From Acidimicrobiaceae bacterium (lineage in GTDB: Bacteria > Actinomycetota > Acidimicrobiia > Acidimicrobiales > Aldehydirespiratoraceae), in the NCBI GenBank assembly GCA_009840695.1, contig VXNG01000175.1:1-6445 (forward strand): DNA of 6,445 bases. Reading direction: 5' to 3'. Under the pieces are notes generated by a model. That model had not been told where the DNA came from, searched no databases, and saw nothing but the letters and a program-made list of their open reading frames with translations. This document shows positions 1-4,846 of this stretch, in pieces (position 1 is the stretch's first letter; each line of letters begins with the position of its first letter). The position numbers and the translations under genes are program-made.

Positions 1-134
1 CCGGTGCGCCGCTCCCCCCTCCCGGCGTAGCAAGCCCCCAGCCGGGACAGCCCGGCCCCGCGCCGTCGCGCCCCACCGAACCGGCCGAGGCCCAGCCGAC
101 TAGCCGGCCAGTGCCGAGAAGACGCGCCGGATAG
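1..134 (+). CDS. C-terminal tail of an upstream gene, possibly TadA/CpaF ATPase (5' partial)
   Basis: The frame is open from the window edge to a TAG at 132-134 and encodes 43 residues, 14 of them proline, ending in an Arg-rich stretch (R-R-R-A-G). The other two forward frames hit stops at 28-30 and 101-103. The stop lies 6 bases before the tadB ATG, in the same frame, as expected for tightly packed tad genes. In actinobacterial tad loci the gene just before tadB is normally tadA (CpaF-type secretion ATPase), so a disordered Pro-rich tail of TadA is my best guess. No ATPase motif is visible in so short a piece, so the identity rests on position only. Confidence 0.5.
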   Translation, partial: GAPLPPPGVASPQPGQPGPAPSRPTEPAEAQPTSRPVPRRRAG

Positions 135-140
135 ACGGCT

Positions 141-1052
141 ATGGTCGCCCTAGCAGCGGTCCTCTGCGGCGCGCTGGCCGGCGTCGGAATGTTCGCGGCG
201 GCCCTGGGCCTGCAGAAGCGGCCGGCGACCGACCGCAAGGCCCGCCTGCGCAAGTTCCGGGCCCAGGCCAAGACCATCGAGTTGTCGTCGTCGTCCAGCG
301 ACACGTTGGCCATGGTGGGCCTGGCTGCTGCGCTGGGGTTCGGCGCCTGGTACGCCACGGGCTGGCCGGTGGGTGCGCTGATCGGGGTGACCACGGGGGC
401 AATGGGGCCGGTGATGTTCCGAGCGCCCCGCCGGCGCCGGGCGTTCACCGACGAGATCGAGGCCTACTCGCAGTGGACCGAGCAGATACGCGACCTGGTG
501 TCGGCCAGCGGCTCGCTGTTCGAGGCGGTCACCGTATCGGCTGATCAGGCACCGCCCCTGCTGCGCCCCAAGGTCGTGCAGATGGCTTCGATCGCCCGCG
601 CGTTGGGGCTGCCGGCCGCGCTGGACTGGTTCGCGGCCGAGATGGACTCGCCCTTCGCCGACCGCCTGGTTCTGGGCATGAAGATCGCGTGGGACTCCGG
701 GGCCCGGGTGAGCGAGGCGTTCGAGAGCACGGCCCGGGCCATGCGGGCCGAGGTGGAGATGCGGCGCCGCAACGAGGTGGCCAACGCCCGGGCCTGGACC
801 CAGGTGGTGTCGATCATCGGTGTGACCGTGGTGTCGGTGCTGTTCATGTTCGTGTTCAACAAGGAGTACTTCGATCCCTTCGGCTCGGTGATCGGCCAGG
901 CGGTCCTGCTGGCCGTCGGAGGGCTGATCTTCGGCAACGTGTACTGGGTGCTCAAGCTGTCGGAGTCGGGGATTCCGGTCCGCCTGCTGGCAGCCGACGG
1001 CGAGCAGGTCTCCGAGAGCGTGATCGCGGCCATCACTGGAGAGGGCCGCTGA
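141..1052 (+). CDS. tadB: TadB-like type II secretion F (T2SSF) platform protein
   Basis: This 303-residue protein has the TadB layout: an N-terminal membrane segment (about 3-24), a basic linker, a TM pair (about 57-92), a cytoplasmic T2SSF helical domain (about 100-218) and two C-terminal TM segments (about 221-239 and 250-272). Family-like landmarks are E105/W112 and R117-L119 at the domain start, the helix ending around R202-R210 with N-A-R-A-W, and the short extracytoplasmic N-K-E-Y-F-D-P-F followed by G-x-x-I-G-Q, very typical of TadB. It forms the inner-membrane assembly platform of the Flp pilus with TadC. The ATG is forced as the earliest start because an in-frame TAG lies 6 bases upstream. 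No strong Shine-Dalgarno is visible, which suggests translational coupling with the upstream gene. The downstream tadC starts 4 bases after this stop. Confidence 0.9.
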   Translation: MVALAAVLCGALAGVGMFAAALGLQKRPATDRKARLRKFRAQAKTIELSSSSSDTLAMVGLAAALGFGAWYATGWPVGALIGVTTGAMGPVMFRAPRRRRAFTDEIEAYSQWTEQIRDLVSASGSLFEAVTVSADQAPPLLRPKVVQMASIARALGLPAALDWFAAEMDSPFADRLVLGMKIAWDSGARVSEAFESTARAMRAEVEMRRRNEVANARAWTQVVSIIGVTVVSVLFMFVFNKEYFDPFGSVIGQAVLLAVGGLIFGNVYWVLKLSESGIPVRLLAADGEQVSESVIAAITGEGR

Positions 1053-1056
1053 AGCC

Positions 1057-1938
1057 GTGGGGATCATGCTGGGCAGCCTGGCCGGGCTGGGCCTGCTACT
1101 TGTGATCATGGGTCTGATCCCTCGTCCGGTCCGGGCGCCGCTGCCCGGAGAGCGTCCGTCCCAGGACGGCGCCAAGGAGTCCGAGGGGTCGAAGGCTCTC
1201 AGGGGCGCCGCCCGGCGTATCGAGAGGGATCTGCAGTCCAAGTCGGCGCTGATGCAGGACGCCCGCGTGGTGGGCCGCAGCCTGGAGACCCAGGCGGTGC
1301 ACAAGATGGCCGGCCTGGTGCTCGGCGCGGCGGTGCTGGCTACTTTCGCGGTGTTCGCCAACACGCTGTTCGGGCTCGATCTGCCCCTGCCGATCATCGT
1401 GGCCGCCGCCGGTGCCGGGGGGCTGGGCGGTTGGCTGCTGCCCGACTCGATCCTGAGGACCGAGGCCGACAAGGAGCGGGTCCTGTTCCAGCAGGTGACC
1501 GAGTCGTGGCTCGAGCTGGTGGCCCAGCTGGTGACCGCGGGCGCCGACACCTTCGGCGCGTTGATGACGGCGGCGTCCTACAGCCAGCAGCCCGGGTTCG
1601 TGGTGATCCACGATGCGCTGCGGCTGTCGGCCGCCAGCGGCGAGGCGCCGTGGACGGGGCTGCGCCGCATGGCCGACGAGCGCCGGCTGCGGTTCCTGGA
1701 CCCGTTCTGCGCGGCCCTGGAGCTGGCCGGCACGACGGGGGCCGGGTCCCGCCAGGCGATCCTGGCCCAGGTGGATTCGGCCCGCTCCAAGGCGATGCTG
1801 GAGGCCGACGCGGCCGCGGCCTCCTCGGGCGAGAAGATGGGGGCGCCCCTGGCGCTCATCGGCGGCGCCTTCATGATCCTGATGGGCTACCCGCCCCTGG
1901 CCGGGATCCTCGACACCTCCACCCTCACCGGCCTGTAG
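1057..1938 (+). CDS. tadC: TadC-like type II secretion F (T2SSF) platform protein
   Basis: This 293-residue protein is the usual partner of TadB. It has an N-terminal TM segment (about 4-21), a charged cytoplasmic linker (22-80), a TM pair (about 84-104 and 111-129), a T2SSF domain (about 135-255) and a final TM segment (about 263-284) that includes the characteristic M-x-L-M-G-Y-P-P. Other landmarks are E149-W151-L152 near the domain start and a basic/Glu-rich helix before E259-K260-M261. I chose the GTG at 1057 because G-G-A-G-A-G-G at 1038-1044 sits at a workable distance; an ATG at 1066 is the alternative and would remove only three residues. The gene lies 4 bases after tadB, so the two are surely cotranscribed. 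TadB and TadC are thought to form a hetero-oligomeric platform coupled to the TadA ATPase. Confidence 0.9.
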   Translation: MGIMLGSLAGLGLLLVIMGLIPRPVRAPLPGERPSQDGAKESEGSKALRGAARRIERDLQSKSALMQDARVVGRSLETQAVHKMAGLVLGAAVLATFAVFANTLFGLDLPLPIIVAAAGAGGLGGWLLPDSILRTEADKERVLFQQVTESWLELVAQLVTAGADTFGALMTAASYSQQPGFVVIHDALRLSAASGEAPWTGLRRMADERRLRFLDPFCAALELAGTTGAGSRQAILAQVDSARSKAMLEADAAAASSGEKMGAPLALIGGAFMILMGYPPLAGILDTSTLTGL

Positions 1939-1982
1939 TACGGGCGACACAGCCCAGCGGTCGAGAATGTTCGCCAGCACAG

Positions 1983-2013
1983 ATTGGCTAGTAATTGGTT
2001 AGACATTGGCTAG
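1983..2013 (+). repeat. Three 9-bp direct repeats at an exact 11-bp period (possible operator)
   Basis: ATTGG[C/T]TAG occurs at 1983-1991, 1994-2002 and 2005-2013. Copies 1 and 3 are identical and copy 2 differs by one base. The 11-bp period places the copies on about the same face of the helix. They lie 45 bp after the tadC stop and about 100 bp before the first pilin-like gene, in a locally AT-richer stretch. This fits a multi-site regulator-binding region for the pilin genes, but no regulator is identified and I see no convincing -35/-10 pair beside it. Confidence 0.55.
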
Positions 2014-2025
2014 AAATCATCAAGA

Positions 2026-2048
2026 GGTTGTCGCTCTGCAGCGCAACC
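2026..2048 (+). other. Stem-loop in the presumed 5' leader of the first pilin-like gene
   Basis: GGTTG (2026-2030) plus CGC (2032-2034) pair with GCG (2041-2043) plus CAACC (2044-2048), giving an 8-bp stem with a one-base bulge (T2031) and a six-base loop. No T-run follows, so it does not look like an intrinsic terminator. It could protect or separate the pilin transcript from the tadBC transcript, or be chance in GC-rich DNA. The rest of 1939-2110 holds no gene that I can support. Confidence 0.35.
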
Positions 2049-2110
2049 GCTACGTTCTGGCGTTGGGCCAACCGGCCGCTCATCCGTTTCAGACCGAGGA
2101 ACCTCCTTCC

Positions 2111-2470
2111 ATGTCCACAGCAATGATCATCGTCGTACTCGCGCTGGCTGTGCCGGCCGTGGCCATAGTCTCGGGCTTTGCCCTGCGCGGCCGGGCCTTG
2201 AGGCTCGCAGCCGACAAGCGAGGGATCGCTCTGCAGACGATCATCATCGTGGTTGTTCTGCTGGCTATCGCAGGAGCGGTGGCCGCGGTCCTGCTGACTA
2301 GGGCGGGTACCGAGACCGACCGCCTCGAAGACGAAACCGACCGGTGGTCAGAGATCACCAACCACACAGGCTGTCAGATCGCTGGCGGCCGGTCTTCGAG
2401 CAACGCTAGCAGTTACACTGCAGCGGCTACCGACGGCAGCGACTTCGCTGCATGCTTCCCGCCTGCGTAA
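2111..2470 (+). CDS. Small pilin-like membrane protein with a prepilin-type D-K-R-G motif (paralogue 1)
   Basis: This 119-residue protein occupies the usual flp position, after tadC and before the TadE-like genes. Residues 4-24 form a first hydrophobic segment, 25-37 a strongly basic loop, then D-K-R-G (35-38) and a second hydrophobic helix (39-63) beginning I-A-L-Q-T. After it come a charged amphipathic stretch (T-R-A-G-T-E-T-D-R-L-E) and a Ser/Ala-rich tail with Cys88 and Cys115. If a prepilin peptidase cuts after Gly38, +5 is Thr rather than Glu. The ATG is chosen because G-A-G-G-A at 2096-2100 precedes it; an upstream in-frame TTG at 2006 would add non-pilin-like sequence. The extra TM in the leader is absent from its sister genes. 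Cleavage and pilus incorporation are inferences; it is not a canonical Flp, which would have G-x-x-x-x-E-Y. Confidence 0.75.
   Translation: MSTAMIIVVLALAVPAVAIVSGFALRGRALRLAADKRGIALQTIIIVVVLLAIAGAVAAVLLTRAGTETDRLEDETDRWSEITNHTGCQIAGGRSSSNASSYTAAATDGSDFAACFPPA
2213..2389 (+). repeat. Paralogous segment, copy 1 (59 codons)
   Basis: By hand alignment without gaps, this segment matches 2587-2763 at 153 of 177 bases and 53 of 59 residues. About 17 of the 24 base differences are synonymous, so the protein sequence appears to have been conserved after an older tandem gene duplication. Similarity stops abruptly after the A-G-G codons at the end. Confidence 0.85.
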
Positions 2471-2505
2471 TCTCTAGGGCGGTTCTCGATACCTTGTAGC
2501 GACGA

Positions 2506-2967
2506 GTGCGGACACGAGTGCTCATGTTCTCAAGCTTGCGCAGCAACGAGTGCGAGCATGGGCACGACGAGTGCGTGCATGGGTGCGACGAGCGCGGCAT
2601 TGCACTGCAGACGATCATCATCGTGGTCGTGCTGCTGGCCATCGCCGGCGCGGTAGCCGCGGTGCTGCTGACTAGGGCGGGCACCGAGACCGACCGCCTC
2701 GAAGGCGAAACCGACCGCTGGACAGAAATCGCCAACGAGACCGGCTGCGAGATTGCTGGCGGCGTTTGGAACAACCCCGGCGGCCCCGGCAGCTGCGGCG
2801 CGCCCGGAACTGTCGTTCACAACGCGGGCACCTCTCACACCACTCAGGCCGCTTGTCACACCACATCTGACGGATCGCCTAGTCATACGCACACATGGGC
2901 GGACAACGACTCGGACGGCGACGGTGACCCGTCGACGATGCCTAACGATGGAACGTGCGGTCCGTGA
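2506..2967 (+). CDS. Small pilin-like membrane protein with Cys/His-rich leader and four-Cys tail (paralogue 2)
   Basis: This protein has 153 residues from the GTG at 2506. The leader (1-31) contains C16, H18, H20, C23, H25 and C27 and ends in D-E-R-G. A hydrophobic helix (32-56) follows, starting I-A-L-Q-T, then the same amphipathic stretch as paralogue 1. The extracytoplasmic tail is longer than in its sisters: Cys81, Cys97, Cys117 and Cys151 could form two disulfides, the first pair enclosing I-A-G-G-V-W-N-N-P. A His/Thr-rich part leads to D-N-D-S-D-G-D-G-D (133-141), resembling a calcium-binding Asp loop. The start is uncertain: no clear ribosome binding site is seen, and GTG 2518, ATG 2524 and TTG 2536 are in-frame alternatives. 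It lies 35 bp after paralogue 1 and its stop abuts the next start. Role as a major or minor pilin is inferred. Confidence 0.75.
   Translation: MRTRVLMFSSLRSNECEHGHDECVHGCDERGIALQTIIIVVVLLAIAGAVAAVLLTRAGTETDRLEGETDRWTEIANETGCEIAGGVWNNPGGPGSCGAPGTVVHNAGTSHTTQAACHTTSDGSPSHTHTWADNDSDGDGDPSTMPNDGTCGP
2545..2586 (+). repeat. Two 21-bp tandem repeats encoding a Cys/His-rich leader
   Basis: Units 2545-2565 and 2566-2586 agree at 17 of 21 bases and encode N-E-C-E-H-G-H and D-E-C-V-H-G-C. The following gac-gag-cgc-ggc (2587-2598), which encodes the D-E-R-G motif, looks like the start of a third unit, and a related gacgagtgcg is also at 2501-2510. The leader therefore seems to have grown by slippage or local duplication of the DNA encoding the processing motif. 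Confidence 0.65.
2587..2763 (+). repeat. Paralogous segment, copy 2 (59 codons)
   Basis: This is the partner of 2213-2389, with the same length and no gaps. It covers D-E-R-G, the whole membrane helix, the amphipathic segment and the first tail cysteine through A-G-G. Upstream leaders and downstream tails of the two genes are unrelated, so only the assembly module is shared. Confidence 0.85.
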
Positions 2968-3246
2968 GTGATCCCGGCGACGCCGGCGCCAATTGATGTC
3001 CGTGTGTTGCGTGTAGTGGAGTCTGTTCGGGCTGATCAGCGCGGTTTCGCGTTGCAGGCCGCGATCATCATGACGGTGATGATCGCTATCGCCCTTGCGG
3101 TGGCGGCTGCGATGTACACGCGCGGCGGGGAGGTCGCGGACGATCTGGAGCGCCAGAACCTCACGCGGAGCCCGAGCGATTTCACTACTCAGGTGCTCTG
3201 CGAGGCTTACGAGTACACCTGGGATCCCATCGCCGGCTGCACTTGA
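2968..3246 (+). CDS. Small pilin-like membrane protein with a D-Q-R-G motif (third family member)
   Basis: This 92-residue protein has a leader (1-26) ending D-Q-R-G, then a hydrophobic helix (27-50) starting F-A-L-Q-A, a charged segment (T-R-G-G-E-V-A-D-D-L-E-R-Q) and a short tail in which Cys78 and Cys91 enclose E-A-Y-E-Y-T-W-D-P-I-A-G. The spacing and the C-E...W-[ND]-x...C pattern match the tail of the preceding gene, although overall identity is much lower. Of the three, its boundary is closest to a type IV prepilin site (G followed by Phe), but +5 is Ala. The GTG follows the previous TGA directly (TGAGTG), which suggests translational coupling; GTG 3004 or 3016 would give a shorter leader. 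Function as a pilin or minor pilin is inferred from position and architecture. Confidence 0.75.
   Translation: MIPATPAPIDVRVLRVVESVRADQRGFALQAAIIMTVMIAIALAVAAAMYTRGGEVADDLERQNLTRSPSDFTTQVLCEAYEYTWDPIAGCT
3061..3086 (+). repeat. Perfect 10-bp inverted repeat inside the third pilin-like gene
   Basis: GCGATCATCA (3061-3070) and TGATGATCGC (3077-3086) are exact reverse complements around a six-base loop. The sequence codes for A-I-I-M-T-V-M-I-A in the membrane helix, so Ile/Met codon runs alone may explain it. An mRNA hairpin is possible. Confidence 0.5.
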
Positions 3247-3272
3247 GTCCTCCAGGGGCATCGGGCACTGCC

Positions 3273-3740
3273 ATGTCGAGGAGTTGCGTCCACCGCCGCG
3301 ATGAGCGGGGCGAGGCGTTGCCGGTGGCGATCCTGTTCCTGGGTGTGATCGCAACAGTTCTCATAGGTGTTCACGTCGCTCTCGTGGCGATGGCGCGAAC
3401 TGCGGTCCAGTCGGCGGCCGACGCGGCGGTTGCGGCCGCCCAGGCGGCGGGGCCCGGCGCGCAGGAATGCGACGGCGATCCGACCACGATGGAGACCCAA
3501 CGCCAGTGCGAGGGGATCCTGGCGGCGCGCATCGCGATCGCGGGCGCCAAGAGCTCGGTGATCGAGACCAAGGCTCCGGTCATTGCGGTGGAGTCCGATC
3601 GGGGCTCGGTGACCGCGGTCGTGTTCGGCGGGACCATCACTCCGATGTTCGGCGGCTTGGAGGTGACGGGGCAGGCCTGCGGTCCGCTCGACGACGTCCT
3701 CGCATCGGAAATCACCGGGACGGCAGTCTGGGAATGCTGA
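3273..3740 (+). CDS. TadE-like pseudopilin-type membrane protein
   Basis: This 155-residue protein has a short basic leader ending D-E-R-G (10-13), a hydrophobic helix (about 16-40) starting E-A-L-P-V-A-I-L-F, then an Ala-rich helix of the TadE/TadG kind (T43-A-V-Q-S-A-A-D-A-A-V-A-A-A). A mostly beta-like extracytoplasmic domain follows, with Cys66, Cys79, Cys136 and a Cys155 that is the last residue, so two disulfides are possible. The x-A-L-P after Gly mirrors the A-L-Q of the three small genes upstream. TadE-type proteins are processed pseudopilins needed for Flp pilus assembly; here +5 is Val, not Glu. I prefer ATG 3273; a TTG at 3243 overlapping the previous stop would add ten residues. 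The gene overlaps the next one by 7 bases. Confidence 0.75.
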   Translation: MSRSCVHRRDERGEALPVAILFLGVIATVLIGVHVALVAMARTAVQSAADAAVAAAQAAGPGAQECDGDPTTMETQRQCEGILAARIAIAGAKSSVIETKAPVIAVESDRGSVTAVVFGGTITPMFGGLEVTGQACGPLDDVLASEITGTAVWEC

Positions 3741-4264
3741 CCAACGGCCGCCGGAGACTGCCGCGGGGAGAGACCGGCTCAGGAAGCGTCATCGGAGTGG
3801 CGATCCTCTTCCCCGCGCTGGTGCTCGTGATCGTGGCGATACAGATGCTCTCGGATTCGGCGCGCATCGAACAGGGGATACAGGCGGCGGCCAACCGGGC
3901 CGCCCGCACAGCCTCGCTGTGCTGCTACTACACCGGCGGGCCCGACGGCGCCGAGCAAGTGGCCCAGGCCAGCCTCCGGGGAGCAGAGAGCGCCAACAAC
4001 TACAACCAGGTCCTCTGCAACAACGACTTCGCGGGCACCAGCGAGGTCATCTTCATCGACGTGAACGGCGACCACGTGCCCAACACCGCCGACGCCGGCG
4101 GCAACTACAGGGCCGTGCCGCCGGGCGGGACAGTGCACGTGTTCGTGACCTGCCGCGTCCCGTCCCAGATCCTCGGGAAGTTCGGCTTCCCCGGCCTCGA
4201 CGCCGAGCGCAAGGCGGTGGCCGTCGCCACCATCGACCCGTACCGGCACCGACCGGGCGCATGA
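3734..4264 (+). CDS. TadE/TadF-like membrane protein with vicinal cysteines and an EF-hand-like loop
   Basis: This 176-residue protein has a basic leader (1-15), then S-G-S-V-I-G-V-A-I-L-F-P, which aligns with the usual TadE motif G-S-x-x-V-E-x-A-x-x-x-P except that Ile20 replaces Glu. A TM helix (about 19-39) and an Ala/Arg-rich helix (Q50-A-A-A-N-R-A-A-R-T-A-S) follow. The extracytoplasmic part has Cys63-Cys64, Cys95 and Cys140, and D-V-N-G-D-H-V-P-N-T-A-D at 109-120, which has Asp/Asn at EF-hand positions 1, 3, 5 and 12. The ATG overlaps the previous stop by 7 bases and its own stop overlaps the next ATG (ATGA), so the three genes are translationally coupled. Longer in-frame sequence upstream of 3734 lies over the preceding gene and is not pilin-like. 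Confidence 0.75.
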   Translation: MLTNGRRRLPRGETGSGSVIGVAILFPALVLVIVAIQMLSDSARIEQGIQAAANRAARTASLCCYYTGGPDGAEQVAQASLRGAESANNYNQVLCNNDFAGTSEVIFIDVNGDHVPNTADAGGNYRAVPPGGTVHVFVTCRVPSQILGKFGFPGLDAERKAVAVATIDPYRHRPGA

Positions 4265-4758
4265 CGGCACCCACCAGCCGCCCCAGCGCTCCGCCCGAGT
4301 CACGCACGCGGCGGCGAGCAGACGATCAGCGGGGCGCGTACGCCGTGTTCGTCGCCGTCATCACATCGGCCCTGGTGTTCTTCGGCGGTCTCGCCTACGA
4401 CGCACCCAGACTCAACGCGGCCCGCCAGGACGCGCTCCACTCCGCCAACGAGGCCGCCCGCGTCGCCGCGGCCACCATCGCCAGCGGGGGAACGCTCGAG
4501 CAGGCCCGCACCGCCGCCGAGGAACGGACATCCCGAACCCGGCTCATCTACGGCCAGGAGATCCACGTGGCCTTCCTCGACTGCGTAGGCAGCCGGGTGC
4601 AGGTCACGGTGATAACCGGCTACCTCTACCGGTCCGTCATCGGCCTGGTGCGCGAGCGACAACCCATCGAGGCCGTGGGTGCGGCGGAGGCCCGCCTGGT
4701 GCTCCCCAGCAAGGAGTTCAGCACCCTGGCCTACCTGGGCGAATGCCCACTCGCCTAG
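4261..4758 (+). CDS. TadG/TadE-like (Flp pilus assembly) membrane protein
   Basis: This 165-residue protein has a Pro/Arg-rich leader ending D-D-Q-R-G (21-25), a hydrophobic helix (about 26-46) with the G-G-L-A-Y-D found at the end of the TadG/TadE-like N-terminal helix, then the family's Ala-rich amphipathic segment (R50-L-N-A-A-R-Q-D-A-L-H-S-A-N-E-A-A-R-V-A). The rest is a small extracytoplasmic domain with Cys108 and Cys162. It is far shorter than a full TadG, which carries a von Willebrand A-like domain, so it is better seen as a short TadG-N-domain protein or minor pseudopilin. +5 after Gly25 is Phe. The start overlaps the previous stop as ATGA. It is the last gene of the operon, with a terminator two bases after its stop. 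Confidence 0.75.
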   Translation: MTAPTSRPSAPPESRTRRRADDQRGAYAVFVAVITSALVFFGGLAYDAPRLNAARQDALHSANEAARVAAATIASGGTLEQARTAAEERTSRTRLIYGQEIHVAFLDCVGSRVQVTVITGYLYRSVIGLVRERQPIEAVGAAEARLVLPSKEFSTLAYLGECPLA

Positions 4759-4759
4759 C

Positions 4760-4792
4760 AGAGCCGCCCTGCGGGCGTGCGCTCTCATTTTT
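4760..4792 (+). terminator. Intrinsic terminator of the tad operon
   Basis: AGAGC-CGCCC (4760-4769) pairs with GGGCG (4773-4777) and GCTCT (4781-4785) around a TGC loop, with a three-base bulge (4778-4780). CATTTTT follows. The stem is ten GC-rich base pairs, begins one base after the TAG of the last tad gene, and is followed by a T-run, which is rare in this GC-rich DNA. Confidence 0.8.
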
Positions 4793-4808
4793 CACTCGTA
4801 TCTATAAC

Positions 4809-4828
4809 TTCCCAATAATTCCCCAATA
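4809..4828 (+). promoter_or_regulatory. Direct repeat TTCCC(C)AATA, possible operator
   Basis: TTCCCAATA (4809-4817) and TTCCCCAATA (4819-4828) start exactly 10 bp apart in a strikingly AT-rich stretch (about 4786-4860) upstream of the candidate promoter for the LysM gene. One helical turn of spacing suits a regulator bound as a side-by-side dimer or two UP-like contacts. No regulator can be named. Confidence 0.4.
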
Positions 4829-4846
4829 TTTTGTATATGAACAGGG

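Noticed and set aside
303..355. DUF4214-like reading (LysM protein residues 303-355, bases 5862-6020) of the W-G-R-E-P...F-W...E-F segment
   Set aside because: The G-R-x-P and final E-F resemble DUF4214, but the W-x-L-A-E start directly after a LysM domain fits a second degenerate LysM module better; coordinates here are residues of the protein starting at 4956.
150..1550. Long minus-strand open frame (466 codons) opposite tadB/tadC
   Set aside because: It is antisense to two well-recognised genes, has low-complexity His/Arg/Pro-rich sequence and is typical of GC-rich shadow frames.
1096..1980. Minus-strand open frame opposite tadC
   Set aside because: Shadow of tadC; composition is Gln/Arg/Gly-rich with no recognisable domain.
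2006..2110. TTG at 2006 as start of the first pilin-like gene
   Set aside because: It would add 35 residues without pilin character and run through the third direct repeat; ATG 2111 has a G-A-G-G-A in front.
1939..2110. Intrinsic terminator after tadC
   Set aside because: The stem-loop at 2026-2048 has no T-run and no other stem followed by T's is present, so read-through from tadBC into the pilin genes remains possible.
2501..2598. CRISPR-like repeat array
   Set aside because: The repeats are contiguous 21-bp coding units with no spacers; they belong to the leader of the pilin-like gene.
3467..3733. Upstream extension of the second TadE-like gene
   Set aside because: It lies wholly over the preceding TadE-like gene in another frame and is Arg/Gly/Asp-rich; ATG 3734 gives a normal leader and an overlap typical of coupled genes.
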